From the NCBI RefSeq assembly GCF_036088315.1, contig NZ_CP107996.1, positions 2,624,501 to 2,688,500 on the forward strand: a DNA stretch of 64,000 nucleotides, written 5' to 3'. Below are positions 1 through 7,692 of this stretch, piece by piece. This stretch comes from Streptomyces sp. NBC_00344 (lineage in GTDB: Bacteria; Actinomycetota; Actinomycetes; Streptomycetales; Streptomycetaceae). Numbering within the stretch: position 1 is the stretch's first letter; each line of letters opens with the position of its first letter. The position numbers and the translations under genes were made by a program. The notes beneath the pieces are model-generated. The model had not been told where the DNA came from. It worked only from the letters and a program-made list of their open reading frames with translations, and did no database searches.

Positions 1-1
1 C

Positions 2-901
2 AAGGCCAAGGTCGACCAGCTGTACCAGCAGGCGGAGACCGCCACCGAGAAGTACGACGGGACGAAGGAGAAGGCCAAGTCGACCGAGCGGTCGCTGCGG
101 ACCCTGCGCGACGAGGCAGCCCGGAAGACCGAGCAGCTCAACACCGCCCGCTCCGCGCTCGGTTCGGCCGCCGCGGCGCAGTACCGCAACGGCGCGATCG
201 ACCCTTCGCTCCAGGTGTTCCTGTCGTCCGGCCCCGAGCAGTACCTCGACCGCGCCGCCTATGTGGAACGCGCAGACGCCCGGCAGGCCGACAAGGTGAC
301 CCGGGTGCGCAAGCAGCTCGGCAGGCTCGCCCAGCTGCGCGCGGAGGCCAACCGCGAAGTCGGCGATCTCCACGCCCAGCAGGCCGATCTCAAGAAGCAG
401 AAGACCACCGTGCAGGAAAAGATCCGCACGGCGCAGGCCATGCTCTCCCGGCTGCCCGCACCGGAGCGCGCCCGCTACGACGCCCAGGACGCCGGAACGG
501 CCGCGCCGCACGCCGACCGCTCCGCCGCCCGTGGCTCGGTGATCGCCCCCAACTCACGCGCCGCCGAGGCTGTCGCCTTCGCCTACAGCGCGCTCGGCAG
601 GCCCTACGTCTGGGGTGCGACGGGCCCCGCGTCCTTCGACTGCTCCGGGCTGACCCAGGCCGCGTACCGCTCGGCGGGCCTCTCGCTCCCCCGGACCACC
701 TACACCCAGATCAATTCCGGACAGCGGGTGGACCGTTCGGAGCTGGCCCCGGGCGATCTGGTGTTCTTCTTCTCCGGCATCAGCCATGTGGGCATCTACA
801 TCGGCAACGGCGAGATGATCCACGCCCCGCACCCCGGTGCCCCGGTACGGATCGCGCCCATCGATCAGATGCCCTTCGCGGGCGCGGTCCGGCCCGCGTA
901 G
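2..901 (+). CDS. NlpC/P60 (C40) peptidoglycan endopeptidase, 5' truncated by window edge
   Basis: Open from the first complete codon at base 2, so the start and signal peptide lie outside the window. The visible N-terminal 170 residues are Lys/Gln/Ala/Arg-rich and helical with no glycines in long runs, as in the coiled-coil region of RipA-like hydrolases. The C-terminal 110 residues are an NlpC/P60 domain: the catalytic Cys is in the motif FDCSGL (codon 641-643), the His in SHVGIYIGNG (codon 785-787), and a later His follows in IHAPHPG. Family members cleave peptide stems of peptidoglycan outside the membrane; the coiled coil usually restrains the enzyme. The 3' end overlaps the convergent esterase gene by 37 bases. 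Confidence 0.93.
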   Translation, partial: KAKVDQLYQQAETATEKYDGTKEKAKSTERSLRTLRDEAARKTEQLNTARSALGSAAAAQYRNGAIDPSLQVFLSSGPEQYLDRAAYVERADARQADKVTRVRKQLGRLAQLRAEANREVGDLHAQQADLKKQKTTVQEKIRTAQAMLSRLPAPERARYDAQDAGTAAPHADRSAARGSVIAPNSRAAEAVAFAYSALGRPYVWGATGPASFDCSGLTQAAYRSAGLSLPRTTYTQINSGQRVDRSELAPGDLVFFFSGISHVGIYIGNGEMIHAPHPGAPVRIAPIDQMPFAGAVRPA

Positions 902-2016
902 GGCGCCGACGAGGCGAACTGCGCGGTCAGCCAGGTGAAGACGTCGGGCACCTGCTTGCGCCAGACCGCCCGGCTGTGCCCGCCCGTCACCGGGACGACC
1001 TGCACCGTCGTCGGCGCCCTGGCCGCATCGCGCAGTGCCAGGCCGTCCCGGTACCCGTCGCGCGGTGCCCCCGAGAGGAACAGCGCCGTACGGGGCGGGC
1101 TTCCGGCATGCCGCAGAATCCACAGCGGGTTGTTGACGCGGCGCAGCATCGGGTCCTTCGCGGTGATGGACGCGTGTTCCGCGGCCGGATCGTTGTACCC
1201 GGAGAGCCCGGCGGCGGCCCGGTAGCGGTCGGGGTGCTCGAGCGCCAGCTTCACGGCGCAGTGCGCCCCCGCCGAGTAACCCGCCACCGCCCACCCGGCG
1301 GGCCCGTGCTGCGCCCTGAAGGTGTCGGTCACCATCTTCGGCACGTCGACGCTCAGCCAGGTGTCGGCGTTCACCACACCGGCCACATTGGCGCAGCCGG
1401 TGTCACGGTTGCCGAGCAGCGACGTCCTCGGAGACACCAGGATGAACGGCGCGACCTCTCCGCTCGCCATCAACGGCGCCAGCTGCGTCTGCACATCGAG
1501 ACTGCCGAACCAGGCCTTCGCCGTGCCCGGGAAACCGGACAGCAGCTCCACCACCGGGAAGTGCCGTCCGCGGTACGCGGGTTCGTCGTACTGCGGCGGC
1601 AGCCACACGTACACCTCGCCGCGCACCCCGGACACCCGCCCGGTCAGCTGCGTGCCGATCACCCCGTGCCCCATCCGCCGGTCGCGGGCCGGGGCGAAGT
1701 CCGCCGGGCGACGTGGTCCGCCGTCCCACCGGCGGCCACCCAGACCGTCGGGCCCGAGGTCGGGGGCCGCGACGACATGGTGGCCCCTGCCCAGCAGATC
1801 GGACCAGCTGTCGTAGAGGCCGTTGCTGTTGTTGACGGCGACGAAGACCGTCAGCACCGCCGTCGCCTGCGCCGTCAGCACCATGCAGAGCCGGGCCGCG
1901 CCCCGCAGCGGCGCAGGTCCGGCGACCCGTCCCCACAGCAGCAGTGGCAGTATCACGGCGACGACCGTCGCGGCGATCGCGGTCAGGAAGAACGGGGTCC
2001 CCGTCAGGCTCATCAC
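865..2016 (-). CDS. membrane-anchored alpha/beta-hydrolase (putative esterase, esterase D/antigen 85-like)
   Basis: 383 residues. The N-terminus has two hydrophobic helices (about residues 5-28 and 38-60), then a catalytic domain. The nucleophile is the Ser of GYSAGAHCAVK, and the His is probably that of GGHSRAVWR near the C-terminus; an acidic residue lies in the preceding DGYRDG segment. The fold resembles the putative esterase/mycolyltransferase family, which in Streptomyces (no mycolic acids) is usually annotated only as esterase. The reading frame opens with GTG followed at once by ATG (2013), and neither has a clear ribosome site. Its stop lies inside the 3' end of the NlpC gene. Substrate unknown. 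Confidence 0.85.
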   Translation of the reverse strand: MMSLTGTPFFLTAIAATVVAVILPLLLWGRVAGPAPLRGAARLCMVLTAQATAVLTVFVAVNNSNGLYDSWSDLLGRGHHVVAAPDLGPDGLGGRRWDGGPRRPADFAPARDRRMGHGVIGTQLTGRVSGVRGEVYVWLPPQYDEPAYRGRHFPVVELLSGFPGTAKAWFGSLDVQTQLAPLMASGEVAPFILVSPRTSLLGNRDTGCANVAGVVNADTWLSVDVPKMVTDTFRAQHGPAGWAVAGYSAGAHCAVKLALEHPDRYRAAAGLSGYNDPAAEHASITAKDPMLRRVNNPLWILRHAGSPPRTALFLSGAPRDGYRDGLALRDAARAPTTVQVVPVTGGHSRAVWRKQVPDVFTWLTAQFASSAPYAGRTAPAKGI

Positions 2017-2120
2017 TCGAAGAGAGATGCCCCGTCGGAGACTGCGGTTACCTGTTTTGCGCCCTTTTTACATCGCCCGTCCCCCAATGCACTGATGTCC
2101 CGTCCACACCACACGCCCCA

Positions 2121-2161
2121 CCGGTGTGCCGGGGCACGGACGCCGTGCCCCGGCACACCGG
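2121..2161 (-). terminator. strong hairpin terminator after the VOC gene
   Basis: Perfect 19-bp stem (2121-2139 with 2143-2161) closed by a 3-nt loop, ending 5 bases past the VOC stop codon. It has no U tract, as is usual for Streptomyces terminators. It lies upstream of the esterase start, so it also insulates that gene. Confidence 0.8.
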
Positions 2162-2165
2162 CCGC

Positions 2166-2540
2166 TCAGGGGGCCGCGGGACCCTGGAGGATCTGCAGGT
2201 AATTGCCGACCGGGTCGAGCACCGTGGAGAAGATCCAGCCGCCACCCGCTTCCTCGACGGGCCGCACCCACTTCACTCCGAGGGTGTTCAGGTGCTGCTC
2301 GGCGGCGCGGATGTCCCGCACGGTGATGTTCAGCAGGTGCCTCCCCGGCTCCGCCGCCGTATCCGCCACATCGTCGCGCCGGTCGAACCCGATGACCGAG
2401 TGGTGCCCGACGAAGAGCATGTGTCCCTCCCAGCGGGCGCCCAGCGGCTCCAGCGCGGCTCGGTACCACTCGATGAGCCGCTCGGGCTCCGTGCTGCCGA
2501 GAATCACACCGAGTCCGGTGATGTTGTCCTGGGATGCCAT
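2166..2540 (-). CDS. VOC family protein (glyoxalase/bleomycin-resistance fold)
   Basis: 124 residues with the paired beta-alpha-beta-beta-beta pattern of the vicinal oxygen chelate fold (ITGLGVILGSTEPERLIEWY; later HLLNITVRDI and DPVGNYLQILQG). Members bind a metal and act as lyases, dioxygenases or drug-binding proteins; nothing here fixes the substrate. I chose the ATG at 2540 because GGAGGAGG lies about 9 bases upstream. An in-frame extension to 2642 adds 34 Arg-rich residues that look non-coding. Monocistronic, with a perfect terminator directly after the stop. Confidence 0.88.
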   Translation of the reverse strand: MASQDNITGLGVILGSTEPERLIEWYRAALEPLGARWEGHMLFVGHHSVIGFDRRDDVADTAAEPGRHLLNITVRDIRAAEQHLNTLGVKWVRPVEEAGGGWIFSTVLDPVGNYLQILQGPAAP

Positions 2541-2666
2541 GAGGTTGTGCCTCCTCCTGCGTATGCGGGTTGCAGGGTGATGACCCCGTGCGGAAGCGGA
2601 ACTCATCGGTCGGCCCCGGGTCAGGAGGAACCGGTCGCACACCGGTTGTCGGACGGTACGACTCCA

Positions 2667-2703
2667 TGTATTAATGAGATATCACTTTGATTTCTTCAGG
2701 TGA
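2667..2703. promoter_or_regulatory. AT-rich island upstream of the SPFH gene
   Basis: About 37 bases of markedly AT-rich sequence (contains GATATCACTTTGATTTC) in an otherwise GC-rich 207-bp spacer between the divergent VOC and SPFH genes. Likely a promoter or operator, but I cannot assign -10/-35 boxes or a regulator. Confidence 0.35.
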
Positions 2704-2747
2704 GCAGGTGACTCCGGCGCACCCGGAGTCAGGAGACGGAGCACTTC

Positions 2748-3731
2748 ATGACCGGAACACCCGACCACGGCCCCGGCGGGCACCCCGCGCCGACCACCAC
2801 GGCGACCACCGCCGGGCTGGCCGCCGACACCCCGCAGATGCCTGCCCCGCAGGTGCGGGAGAGGACGGCGCACGGCATCGCCGGCGGGCTGGCGCTGCTG
2901 CTCACCGTGCTCGGCGCGGCCGCGGGGCTCGCGCTGCTCATCGCCGGCGGAGTCTCCACAGGCGGCGGGGCCAAGGCCGGTCTGATCATCGTGGGCATCG
3001 TGGTGCTGGTCGGCTCGCTGTTCTGCATGACCGGCGTGAAGATGGTCGCGCCGGGTGAGGCCCGCGTCATCCAGCTCTTCGGGCGCTACGTCGGCACCAT
3101 CCGGCAGGACGGTCTCCGCTGGGTCAACCCGCTGACCAGCTCACGGAAGATCTCCACCCGGGTACGGAACAACGAGACGTCCGTCCTCAAGGTCAATGAC
3201 GCCTACGGCAACCCGATCGAGCTCGCGGCCGTCGTGGTGTGGAAGGTCGAGGACACCGCGCAGGCGCTGTTCGAGGTCGACGACTACCGCAAGTTCGTGG
3301 CCACCCAGACGGAGTCCGCGGTCCGGCACATCGCCATCGAGTACCCCTATGACGCCCACGACGAGAGTGCGCTGTCGCTGCGCGGCAACGCCGAGGAGAT
3401 CACCGAGAAGCTGTCGCTCGAACTGACCGCCCGGGTCGAGGCGGCGGGCGTACGCATCATCGAGTCCCGGTTCAGTCACCTGGCCTACGCACCGGAGATC
3501 GCATCGGCGATGCTCCAGCGCCAGCAGGCCGGGGCCGTTGTCGCCGCCCGCCAGCAGATCGTCGAAGGCGCGGTCGGTATGGTCGAGCAGGCCCTGATCC
3601 GGATCAGTGAGCAGGGCATCGTCGAACTGGACGAGGAACGGAAGGCCGCCATGGTGAGCAATCTGATGGTGGTCCTGTGCGGCGACCGGGCGGTCCAGCC
3701 CGTCCTGAACACCGGTTCGCTCTACCAGTGA
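2748..3731 (+). CDS. SPFH/Band 7 membrane protein (flotillin/slipin family)
   Basis: 327 residues. A Pro/Thr-rich N-terminus of about 35 residues is followed by two hydrophobic segments (about 43-70 and 77-97), then an SPFH domain ([20 protein letters not shown] to about residue 250) and a helical tail with the typical [20 protein letters not shown] segment. SPFH proteins form membrane-bound oligomers that organise lipid microdomains or regulate proteases; the specific role here is unknown. The start has AGGAG and GGAG upstream. The stop codon overlaps the start of the next gene (GTGA), so the two are probably translationally coupled. Confidence 0.92.
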   Translation: MTGTPDHGPGGHPAPTTTATTAGLAADTPQMPAPQVRERTAHGIAGGLALLLTVLGAAAGLALLIAGGVSTGGGAKAGLIIVGIVVLVGSLFCMTGVKMVAPGEARVIQLFGRYVGTIRQDGLRWVNPLTSSRKISTRVRNNETSVLKVNDAYGNPIELAAVVVWKVEDTAQALFEVDDYRKFVATQTESAVRHIAIEYPYDAHDESALSLRGNAEEITEKLSLELTARVEAAGVRIIESRFSHLAYAPEIASAMLQRQQAGAVVAARQQIVEGAVGMVEQALIRISEQGIVELDEERKAAMVSNLMVVLCGDRAVQPVLNTGSLYQ

Positions 3732-4000
3732 ACGAGGAGGAAGCCGGCGCCCCCGACCCGCCGGACCCCGCCGCACCGCGCCCCGCGCGGCAGCGCAAGC
3801 AGGTACTGCTGCGGCTGGACCCCTCCGTGCACGACGCCCTCGCCCGGTGGGCGGCGGACGAACTGCGCAGCGCGAACGCCCAGATCGAGTTCCTGCTCCG
3901 CCGGGCCCTGGCCGACGCGGGACGGCTGCCGCGCGACGCCGGCGCCCTGCCCCGCCGCGGCCGGCCGCCGGGGCCGGGGCACGGTCCGGGAAAGCCCTAG
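3728..4000 (+). CDS. small basic protein with possible ribbon-helix-helix fold
   Basis: 90 residues from GTG 3728, which overlaps the SPFH stop in a GTGA. A Pro-rich acidic lead is followed by RKQVLLRLDPSVHDALARWA and SANAQIEFLLRRALADAG. This is the beta-strand, helix, helix pattern of Arc/CopG/HicB-type ribbon-helix-helix DNA-binding proteins, including the polar turn DPSVHDAL. The C-terminus is Gly/Pro/Arg-rich and probably disordered. No toxin gene is adjacent, so an antitoxin role is not supported. It may regulate the SPFH operon or be an SPFH partner; function is not established. Confidence 0.75.
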   Translation: MNEEEAGAPDPPDPAAPRPARQRKQVLLRLDPSVHDALARWAADELRSANAQIEFLLRRALADAGRLPRDAGALPRRGRPPGPGHGPGKP

Positions 4001-4084
4001 CGGGCCACGCCGTGCGCCGCGGGCAGCCCGCCGAGCGTCACTTCGGAACGCCGCCGGGCTCTCGCCGCCAGGCGTCCCGGGTGC

Positions 4085-4267
4085 TCAGCCCGCGATCGCG
4101 TAGGCGACGAAGGCGGCCCAGACGGGGGCGGGAAGGGCGAGGTCCGGCCCCTCGGGCGACTTGGAGTCGCGGACATGGACGGCGGCGGGTGTGGCGGCGA
4201 CCTCAACGCACTCGCCGCCCTCCGTGTTGCTGTAACTGGACTTGATCCACGTCAGCTCTTCGCTCAT
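4085..4267 (-). CDS. DUF397 domain protein (WhiJ-associated small protein)
   Basis: 60 residues with the full DUF397 signature: LTWIKSSYSNTEGGECVEVA, then VRDSKSPEGPDLALP and a terminal APVWAAFVAYA. In Streptomyces these small acidic proteins are typically encoded beside an XRE/DUF5753 regulator and are thought to bind and modulate it. Its ATG overlaps the regulator's TGA (ATGA at 4264-4267), giving tight coupling. No DNA-binding domain of its own. Confidence 0.93.
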   Translation of the reverse strand: MSEELTWIKSSYSNTEGGECVEVAATPAAVHVRDSKSPEGPDLALPAPVWAAFVAYAIAG

Positions 4268-5058
4268 AGCTCCCCTGCCAACTTCTCGATGAGCTGGGCT
4301 GACCGCTCAATGCCCAGGGCCTGCATGCGGATCATGCCATGCCGTTGCGTGAGCAGACTGACCTTCTCGGGGCTGGCGTGAAGCACCCCTGTCGACTGCC
4401 CTTCCTCATAGGCACAGTGCTCGTGCTCGGGTGACTCGAGCAGCACCAACGGCCCATTGAGCCCAGTGTGCGCGCCCAGACCTACCGGGAGCACCTGGAT
4501 AGATACATTGCGCAGACTGCCAACCTCCAGCAGATGGTGCAATTGGGCCTTCATAGCACCTGGGCCGCCCACTGTCTCGCGCAGTGCGGCCTCATAGATC
4601 ACGAAGCCGAACAGCACGGTTGGATGACGGACGAGACGGTTCTGCCGCTCAAGTCGGGCGGCGACGCGGGCTTCAATCGTCTCGTCGTCAAGCGGCGGAC
4701 AGTTCGCATTGAGCAACGCCCGTGCATACGCCTCCAACTGCAGGAGACCGGGAACGAACAGCGTCTGGTAGAAGTGCAGCACCACGGCCCTGGCCTCGGC
4801 CTCCGCATACTCCTGCGAATACGACGGGAACTTCTCCGGCTTCAGGAACTCTTGCGCTGCCCGCAGCAATCCCTCGGCCCGGCACATCTCATCCGCAACC
4901 TCGAGCAATCGCTGGGTGGGCCGTCGGCGGCCCACCTCCATCGACCGCAGGTAGTCGTACGTATAGCCCGCCTCCTGCGCCAACTGCTCCCGGGAAACAC
5001 CCGCCTTCGTACGCCACAACTTCACCTGGTTGCCGCAGTACCGCCACGCCTCCGACAT
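4264..5058 (-). CDS. XRE-family transcriptional regulator with DUF5753 domain (WhiJ-like)
   Basis: 264 residues. An N-terminal helix-turn-helix (about residues 10-65: REQLAQEAGYTYDYLRSMEV) is followed by a DUF5753 ligand/partner domain with FYQTLFVPGLLQLEAYARAL and FGFVIYEAALRETVGG. The ATG at 5058 has GGGGAGGTG upstream; an extension to 5115 is possible but adds a poor N-terminus. The trio DUF397 - XRE/DUF5753 - anti-sigma-like ATPase (divergent at 5152) matches the WhiJ/AbaA-type loci that are multiplied in streptomycetes and influence development and antibiotic production. The target is not visible. Confidence 0.93.
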   Translation of the reverse strand: MSEAWRYCGNQVKLWRTKAGVSREQLAQEAGYTYDYLRSMEVGRRRPTQRLLEVADEMCRAEGLLRAAQEFLKPEKFPSYSQEYAEAEARAVVLHFYQTLFVPGLLQLEAYARALLNANCPPLDDETIEARVAARLERQNRLVRHPTVLFGFVIYEAALRETVGGPGAMKAQLHHLLEVGSLRNVSIQVLPVGLGAHTGLNGPLVLLESPEHEHCAYEEGQSTGVLHASPEKVSLLTQRHGMIRMQALGIERSAQLIEKLAGEL

Positions 5059-5151
5059 GCGCACACCTCCCCGGGGCACCGCGTGTACAGCTACACCGCG
5101 TACACGAGCCGTCACTTCCTACGCTATTCCCCCACCGCCAGGCTCTGAGCC

Positions 5152-5574
5152 ATGGACAGCACAATGCCGAAGGACATCGAGTGGCGGCTCCCGCGCCGTC
5201 CCCGCAGCGTGGGCCGGGCCCGAGCGCTGCTCGCCGAGCAGGCTCGCGCCTGGAAGGTGCCGGACGAGGTGTCCGCCACGGCGGTACTGCTGCTGAGCGA
5301 GCTGATGACCAACGCGGTACGGCACGCTTCCGTACCCGCGGGCCGGGAGGTCTGGGCACGCTGCGTCCTGCGGGACTGCGGCACCTTGCGTCTCGAGGTG
5401 GCGGACGCTTGCCGCGCCCTGCCGAAAGCCCAACACCCCCGCACCGATGACGAGTCGGGGCGGGGACTCGTCCTGGTCACCGCACTCGCCGACGCGTGGG
5501 GCGCGCAGCCGCGCGCGTACGGCATCGGAAAGGCGGTGTGGTTCGAACTGGCCACCGGCCAGGGGCCCGGGTGA
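5152..5574 (+). CDS. ATP-binding anti-sigma-factor-like protein (HATPase_c, AbaA/RsbW type)
   Basis: 140 residues forming a single GHKL ATPase domain. The N box is LLLSELMTNAVRHA (Asn binds Mg-ATP) and the G2 box is DESGRGLVLVTALAD; the DxGxG motif is degenerate. Such stand-alone kinases resemble SpoIIAB/RsbW, which bind or phosphorylate anti-anti-sigma partners, but most streptomycete copies sit next to DUF397/XRE genes, as here. Divergent from the regulator with 93 bp between the starts, so a shared control region is likely. Confidence 0.9.
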   Translation: MDSTMPKDIEWRLPRRPRSVGRARALLAEQARAWKVPDEVSATAVLLLSELMTNAVRHASVPAGREVWARCVLRDCGTLRLEVADACRALPKAQHPRTDDESGRGLVLVTALADAWGAQPRAYGIGKAVWFELATGQGPG

Positions 5575-5583
5575 ACCCGGAGG

Positions 5584-6279
5584 TCAGACCAGCCGCCGCG
5601 CCGTCGCCCACCGGGTGAGCTCATGACGGTTGGAGAGCTGGAGTTTCCTGAGCACCGCCGAGACATGCGACTCGACCGTCTTCACCGAGATGAAGAGCTG
5701 CTTGGCGATCTCCTTGTAGGCGTAGCCGCGGGCGATCAGCCGCAGCACCTCGCGCTCGCGCTGGGTGAGGCGGTCCATGTCCTCGTCGACCGGCGGGGCG
5801 TCCGTCGACGCGAAGGCGTCCAGGACGAAGCCGGCCAGGCGCGGGGAGAAGACCGCGTCGCCGTCCTGGATGCGGAAGATGGAGCTGACCAGGTCGGTGC
5901 CGGTGATCGTCTTGGTGACATAGCCGCGTGCCCCGCCCCGGATGACGCCGATGACGTCCTCCGCCGCGTCCGAGACGGACAGCGCGAGGAAGCGGACCGG
6001 GTTCTCCGCGTCGGACATCAGCGCGGCCGAGCGGCGCAGCACCTCGACACCGCCGCCGCCCGGGAGATGGACGTCGAGCAGGACCACCTCGGGGCGCGTC
6101 GCCTTGATGACGGTGACCGCCTGATCGACGTCGGCCGCCTCGCCGACCACCTCGACGCCCGTGGTCTCGGTGTGACCGATCTCGGCCTGCACGCCGGTGC
6201 GGAACATCCGGTGGTCGTCGACGAGCACGACCCGGACCCTGCGGCTCTCTGCGGTCTGCTCGGTCTCGGTCTCGGTCAT
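5584..6279 (-). CDS. NarL/LuxR-family response regulator
   Basis: 231 residues. Receiver domain at about 15-140 (VVLVDDHRMFRTGV; phospho-acceptor Asp in EVVLLDVHLPGGGG; conserved Lys in GYVTKTI), and a LuxR helix-turn-helix at about 165-228 (LTQREREVLRLIARG, SVKTVESHVSAVLRKL). Its ATG overlaps the stop of the upstream histidine kinase gene by ATGA, so the pair is co-translated. The cognate kinase carries a PspC domain, which suggests envelope-stress signalling; regulated genes are unknown but the divergent PspC gene is the obvious candidate. Confidence 0.95.
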   Translation of the reverse strand: MTETETEQTAESRRVRVVLVDDHRMFRTGVQAEIGHTETTGVEVVGEAADVDQAVTVIKATRPEVVLLDVHLPGGGGVEVLRRSAALMSDAENPVRFLALSVSDAAEDVIGVIRGGARGYVTKTITGTDLVSSIFRIQDGDAVFSPRLAGFVLDAFASTDAPPVDEDMDRLTQREREVLRLIARGYAYKEIAKQLFISVKTVESHVSAVLRKLQLSNRHELTRWATARRLV

Positions 6280-7562
6280 GCTCGCTCCATCTCCAGTTCC
6301 ACTACGGTGCCGCCCTCTGGTGCGGAACGCAGGTTCGCCGTACCGCCGTTGCGCTGCATACGGCCGATGATCGATTCCCTGACGCCCATCCGGTCGCCGG
6401 GCACCGCGTCCAGGTCGAAGCCGGGGCCCCGGTCCCGTACGGACACGAAGACCGTACGGCCCTCGACTTCCGCGTAGACCTGCACCGCCCCGCCCTCGCC
6501 ACCGTACTTGGCCGCGTTCACCATTGCCTCGCGTGCGGCCTGCATCTGCGCGGACAGCTTCTCGTCGAGGGGGCAGTCACCGACGACCACGACCTCCAGC
6601 GGGACGCCGTGTTTGTCCTCCACCTCGGCGGCGGCGCTCTTGACCGCTTCGGCGAGGGTCTCGGGCTCGTCGTCCTTGTCCTTGCCGTTTCCCTCGGGCT
6701 TGTGGAGCCAGGCGCGCAGTTCGCGTTCCTGTGCGCGCGCGAGGCGTCGCACCTCACCGCCGTCGTCCGCGTTGCGCTGGATCAGCGTGAGGGTGTGCAG
6801 CACCGAGTCGTGCACATGGGCGGCGACCTCCGCACGCTCCTGGGCGCGGATGCGCATCAGCCGTTCCTGCGAGAGGTCCTGGGTCATCCGGATCAGCCAG
6901 GGGCCGGCGAGCAGGGCGATCCCGGCGACCACCGCGAGGGTGGCGGTCAGGACGTTGCCCAGCTGGGCGGCCGAACCGCGGATGACGATGAACGCGGCAA
7001 GACCGGTGCCCACGAGAGCGACACCGGCAAGTGCGCGGGCCAGCGGCAGCAGCCTGCTGCGGCGGCCGACCTCGGACCAGTGGGCACGGCGCGAGTTGTC
7101 CGCCTGGCGCCAGACCAGGACGACTCCGGCCCCGATCAGCAGGATGGGCCAGATGTACGGGCTCGCGGAGCCACCGATGTCGACGTTTCCGGCGAAGATC
7201 GCCACCCCGACGATCAGCGCGATCAGCGCGACGATCTGGCCCCGGTCCGGTTTGCGCAGAAGCCGGGCGCGGCCGTCAGGAGACTCCTCGAAGGCCGAAC
7301 GGTTGGCGTCGACGCCACCGGCGCCCAGCGGGACGACGAACCAGAACGCCACATACACCAGCGCGCCGAGCCCCTCCAGCGTGAAGAGCACGATGAAAGC
7401 GGCCCGGACCCAGGAGACGGGGACCCCGAGATGTCCGGCGAGCCCGCGTGCGACGCCGCCCAGCGTGCGCCCTTCGGCGCTGCGGTACAGCTTGCGCAGC
7501 GGTGGCTCTTCCGGCGCTTCGGAGGCCGCGGACCCTGCGGCACGGGGCGGGACGACTGGCAT
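6276..7562 (-). CDS. PspC-domain sensor histidine kinase
   Basis: About 428 residues. A PspC domain (about 22-85: LRKLYRSAEGRTLGGVARGL to VYVAFWFVVPLG) is followed by several membrane segments, a HisKA_3 dimerisation helix (AEVAAHVHDSVLHTLTLIQ, with the phospho-acceptor His) and a C-terminal HATPase (REAMVNAAKYGG; DRGPGFDL). Partner of the response regulator it overlaps. The ATG at 7562 is my choice; an in-frame ATG at 7598 with AGGGGG upstream would add 12 residues. PspC in place of a periplasmic sensor suggests that it reads membrane state directly. Confidence 0.93.
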   Translation of the reverse strand: MPVVPPRAAGSAASEAPEEPPLRKLYRSAEGRTLGGVARGLAGHLGVPVSWVRAAFIVLFTLEGLGALVYVAFWFVVPLGAGGVDANRSAFEESPDGRARLLRKPDRGQIVALIALIVGVAIFAGNVDIGGSASPYIWPILLIGAGVVLVWRQADNSRRAHWSEVGRRSRLLPLARALAGVALVGTGLAAFIVIRGSAAQLGNVLTATLAVVAGIALLAGPWLIRMTQDLSQERLMRIRAQERAEVAAHVHDSVLHTLTLIQRNADDGGEVRRLARAQERELRAWLHKPEGNGKDKDDEPETLAEAVKSAAAEVEDKHGVPLEVVVVGDCPLDEKLSAQMQAAREAMVNAAKYGGEGGAVQVYAEVEGRTVFVSVRDRGPGFDLDAVPGDRMGVRESIIGRMQRNGGTANLRSAPEGGTVVELEMERA

Positions 7563-7692
7563 GGTTCGATCGTCACATGGAGAGCCGCACGCAGGCATCA
7601 GGGATAACCCCCTGGTTCCACGGAACGAAATCAGGGACCGTCCAGGGTCGCGAGGGCTCCCACCGCCGCCCCGGGGCCGTCACCATGGGCGT

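Noticed and set aside
6508..7692. 395-codon extension upstream of the PspC gene
   Set aside because: Runs antisense through the histidine kinase; only the ATG at 7693 begins the conserved PspC domain.
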